Source: CAZXVU01 sp964644465 (GTDB taxonomy: Bacteria > Chlamydiota > Chlamydiia > Chlamydiales > SM23-39). From it: 7,238 nucleotides of DNA. Made by a program: the position numbers and the translations under genes. The stretch lies in NCBI GenBank assembly GCA_964644465.1, contig CAZXVU010000109.1:1-7238 (forward strand), read 5' to 3'. Below, in pieces: positions 5,686 through 7,238 of this stretch. Each line of letters opens with the position of its first letter. The stretch's first letter is position 1. The notes under the pieces were generated by a model. The model did not search any database. It was not told the DNA's origin and saw only the letters and a list, made by a program, of their open reading frames with translations.

Positions 5686-6291
5686 TTAGTGGGGGCAGCA
5701 GGCGCTTTGGAGCTTTATTAGAGCAGCCTTATCGATCTCGCGGCAATAACACTTGTAGCAAGTGGGAAAATACTTCTCCTCCGCTCCCAATTCAACCGAT
5801 GGCCCCTCTTTCACAGCATGTCCATTTACATGCTTCAAATTCATGATCGATTTGCGGTTGCAGAAATGGCAAGTCGCCTTCACTTCTTCAATCGAATCGG
5901 CCAGTTCCAATAAGCGGGCAGAGCCTTCAAATAGATGCGATTTAAAATCTGTTCTTAGACCATAGCAAAGAATAGGAATGTCATGCTCTAGCGCGATTCT
6001 TCTCAACTCTTCAATGACCTTTGCAGATAGGAATTGCACCTCGTCGACAAGAATGCAGCTGACCCCTGAATAATCGAGTCCGCGGAGAGAAGATTCGTTG
6101 GCGATCAGAACATCCGCCTGCATTTCGAGCCCAGCTCGCGATTTGATCTGCTTTTTCCCAAATCTCGTATCGAGATCGGGCTTCATTAAGAGAACTTTTT
6201 TTCCTTGCTGCCGATAATTATGAGCTACAGCGAGCAAATTCAATGTCTTCGCGCTTCCCACTGTTCCGTGACGAAAATAGAGCTTAGCCAT
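5686..6291 (-). CDS. tdk: Thymidine kinase (type II, zinc-containing)
   Basis: Phosphorylates thymidine to dTMP with ATP, the thymidine salvage step in the cytoplasm. The 201-residue product has the type II layout: P-loop GTVGSAKT (9-16, K15; Ala replaces the usual Gly before Lys, as in some bacterial members), SSRxG-like KSRAGL (50-55), Walker B with catalytic glutamate DEVQF (83-87), CYGLRTDF (109-116), and a lasso/zinc region with C141-x2-C144 and C178-x2-C181. The length is typical, with a short Cys-rich tail (SACCPH). The ATG at 6291 follows AGAGGTG by 4 nt, a strong ribosome binding site. It is a single-gene unit converging on the symporter and diverging from the Cys-rich gene. C. trachomatis is known for lacking this activity, so the host is probably a different chlamydial lineage. 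Confidence 0.95.
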   Translation of the reverse strand: MAKLYFRHGTVGSAKTLNLLAVAHNYRQQGKKVLLMKPDLDTRFGKKQIKSRAGLEMQADVLIANESSLRGLDYSGVSCILVDEVQFLSAKVIEELRRIALEHDIPILCYGLRTDFKSHLFEGSARLLELADSIEEVKATCHFCNRKSIMNLKHVNGHAVKEGPSVELGAEEKYFPTCYKCYCREIDKAALIKLQSACCPH

Positions 6292-6337
6292 TTAACACCT
6301 CTTTTTTCTAAAAGACACTACCTCTTTAGATATTTTT

Positions 6338-6367
6338 TTGAAAAAACATTTGTAGTAAAATTATGCA
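6338..6367 (+). promoter_or_regulatory. Weak candidate promoter for the Cys-rich orphan gene
   Basis: In the AT-rich divergent region 6292-6403, TTGAAA (6338-6343, five of six) lies 18 bp before TATGCA (6362-6367, three of six). The predicted leader would be about 30 nt and would carry the AGGAGG site. The -10 match is poor. No convincing promoter for tdk was found on the opposite strand. Confidence 0.25.
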
Positions 6368-6392
6368 AAGTTCATATTTCCTTAACATTTCG

Positions 6393-6398
6393 AGGAGG
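6393..6398 (+). promoter_or_regulatory. Consensus ribosome binding site AGGAGG that fixes the start at 6404
   Basis: AGGAGG at 6393-6398, within GAGGAGGTG, is a full match to the anti-Shine-Dalgarno sequence and lies 5 nt before ATG 6404. The longer in-frame alternative, GTG at 6398, overlaps the site itself and is therefore unlikely. It is the strongest ribosome binding site in the window. Confidence 0.85.
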
Positions 6399-6403
6399 TG
6401 CTT

Positions 6404-6811
6404 ATGAGCACAAAAGTTGGCAGAAATAATTCCCTTACTGAGGGATGGGATTTAGATGGTAGAGAAGTCAGTACGACCGATGATGAGCGAGCAAGACCAA
6501 AATCTCCAGATAAACTAGGGATGCTGGCGCAGGCAACAGATACTCTATCATATGCCGCTGCTCTGGATCCGACTTCGACATCGTTACCCCCGACTCCACA
6601 TCCTTCTCCTGCTTCCCCTGCAGATGGAACTGTCGTGATCGCAATGGGCGTCGTTGACGGTGGGGGAAAAAGACCGGCTTCACCTTCTAAAGCTGAGAAT
6701 GGGAGCGAGAAATTGTTAGTGAAGAAAGAATGTTTCAATTTTGATAAATTGTGTGCTTGTTTCAGCAATTGTTTTAAGTGTCTCAGGGAGTTTGGGAAAA
6801 AAGAAAATTAA
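6404..6811 (+). CDS. Unrecognised 135-residue protein with Pro/Ser/Thr-rich middle and Cys-rich C-terminus
   Basis: I do not recognise a family. The N-terminal 50 residues are polar, charged and rich in Ser and Thr (MSTKVGRNNS start), with no signal peptide or membrane segment. Residues 54-74 are low-complexity Pro/Ser/Thr (SLPPTPHPSPASPADG), followed by a short hydrophobic patch TVVIAMGVV (76-84) and a glycine run. The C-terminus is basic and cysteine-rich: cysteines at 110, 117, 119, 123 and 126 alternate with Phe, Leu and Lys in a possible amphipathic helix. This layout would suit a type III secreted effector with a lipid- or metal-binding tail, but that is only an inference. The consensus AGGAGG indicates strong translation. 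It diverges from tdk and its TAA overlaps the convergent dsbB stop. An antisense frame of similar length exists but has no comparable start site. Confidence 0.78.
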   Translation: MSTKVGRNNSLTEGWDLDGREVSTTDDERARPKSPDKLGMLAQATDTLSYAAALDPTSTSLPPTPHPSPASPADGTVVIAMGVVDGGGKRPASPSKAENGSEKLLVKKECFNFDKLCACFSNCFKCLREFGKKEN

Positions 6812-7224
6812 TGCTTCTTTTGTTGGGCGAAGTAGAGAAGGACGCCGATGGCAACAAAGCCCATCGCGCTGATGAAAGGAAAAGTGATAAATCCAAACAG
6901 AGTAAAAACTGGCGTTGCGCATTCATCGGCAAAGCCGCAAGTCGCGCTTGAAAGAAGAAAAGGGAGTTTTTGTCCTACAGCCTGATAAAGAGCGACGAAT
7001 GCGCCAATGCCCACTAATGGCATAGCGTACGGAATCATTTTTAAGTCATTTTTATATGTGGCCATTCCCAAAAATATCGCCAATGGGAAGAGCGCTATTC
7101 TTTGATACCAACAAAGATGGCAAGGCTCAATCTGCTCGATTTCACTGACAAAGAGACTCAAAATAAGACCAAAAAGCGTTAAACACCAAGCCAAATAAAG
7201 GGAATTTCTTTTGACCCAATTCAT
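6808..7224 (-). CDS. dsbB: DsbB/BdbC-like disulfide bond formation protein
   Basis: Inner-membrane quinone reductase that reoxidises the periplasmic thiol oxidase DsbA. The 138-residue product has four hydrophobic segments (about 8-27, 42-58, 65-83, 112-133). The first external loop carries EPCHLCWYQR with the C35-x2-C38 pair and the arginine expected to contact quinone. The second loop carries C96 and C101 (TCGFADEC), the pair that exchanges with DsbA. It is short, like Bacillus BdbC (about 140 residues), rather than E. coli DsbB (176). The ATG at 7224 follows AAGGA with a 6-nt gap. Disulfide formation matters in chlamydiae because the outer envelope is cross-linked through cysteine-rich proteins. 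In Chlamydia dsbB neighbours a dsbA-like gene (CT176-CT177 as I recall), which could lie just beyond the window. Confidence 0.92.
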   Translation of the reverse strand: MNWVKRNSLYLAWCLTLFGLILSLFVSEIEQIEPCHLCWYQRIALFPLAIFLGMATYKNDLKMIPYAMPLVGIGAFVALYQAVGQKLPFLLSSATCGFADECATPVFTLFGFITFPFISAMGFVAIGVLLYFAQQKKH

Positions 7225-7238
7225 GGAAGATCCTTCAT
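7221..7238 (-). CDS. Possible last codons of an upstream gene overlapping dsbB
   Basis: On the minus strand, one frame entering from the edge reads ATG AAG GAT CTT CCA TGA, and its TGA (7223-7221) overlaps the dsbB ATG in the sequence ATGA. A 4-nt overlap is the usual form of tight coupling, and a dsbA-like gene would be a natural occupant. Only five codons are visible, so this is a suggestion, not a gene call. Confidence 0.2.
   Translation of the reverse strand: MKDLP

Noticed and set aside
5673..5703. Hairpin GCCTG..GCCCC / GGGGC..CAGGC at the end of tdk as a terminator
   Set aside because: The stem can pair with one mismatch and one wobble, but it includes the stop codon and no T-run follows on the minus strand; the adjacent large repeat is the better candidate.
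6398..6403. GTG start at 6398 for the Cys-rich protein
   Set aside because: This GTG overlaps the AGGAGG site itself; ATG 6404 sits 5 nt after it.
6382..6768. 128-residue antisense frame on the minus strand
   Set aside because: It has no ribosome binding site and its long open frame is explained by the complement of the sense gene, which has a consensus site and a coherent domain layout.

Overview
The window reads as a piece of a chlamydial chromosome, most likely from an amoeba-associated ('environmental') member of the Chlamydiae rather than Chlamydia itself. The main reasons are a 45-residue, cysteine-free ribosomal protein L36 ending PNRKQRQKGPARKK, a 101-residue S14 ending in IPGIVKASW, and the rpsN-rpmJ / rpmH-rnpA cluster, all of which match what I remember of Chlamydia. 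A thymidine kinase gene, which I recall as absent from Chlamydia trachomatis, argues for a relative outside the genus. The species cannot be fixed from the sequence alone.

Layout. Positions 1-483 hold the possible tail of a membrane-protein gene and a small two-helix membrane protein with a C-terminal GYF_2 domain. A hairpin terminator at 501-525 separates it from the convergent minus-strand pair rpmJ-rpsN (993-538). The 139-bp gap 994-1132 is a divergent promoter region. It has a near-consensus promoter for rpmJ-rpsN and a weaker candidate for the plus-strand cluster rpmH, rnpA, a Rep-type helicase and a TSR3/DTW-superfamily protein (1133-4000). These four genes overlap by 4, 13 and 1 nt, so they are probably one translationally coupled operon joining translation, RNase P, DNA repair/replication and a putative RNA-modifying enzyme. 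An AGCS-type sodium:alanine/glycine symporter follows after 28 nt (4029-5357).

The 328-bp gene-free stretch 5358-5685 is filled by a 254-bp nested inverted repeat (5376-5629). It has 40-bp outer arms built on CACAGAGA units, an AT-rich hairpin in each arm, an inner CTATCGCG pair and a central 18-bp perfect palindrome. It lies between the convergent symporter and tdk genes and looks like a non-coding, MITE-like dispersed element. It may also terminate transcription from both sides.

From 5686 onward: tdk (minus strand), a 112-bp divergent intergenic region, an unrecognised 135-residue protein with a perfect AGGAGG ribosome binding site, a Pro/Ser/Thr-rich middle and a cysteine-rich basic C-terminus, and then a convergent dsbB-like gene (minus strand). 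These last two genes share a TTAA in which both stop codons lie. The start of dsbB overlaps what may be the last codons of another minus-strand gene beyond the window edge.

The strongest candidates for something new are the 254-bp repeat element, the Cys-rich orphan protein (a possible secreted effector) and the bacterial TSR3-like protein coupled to an rpmH-rnpA-helicase operon. No CRISPR array, tRNA, rRNA, transposase or phage gene was seen.
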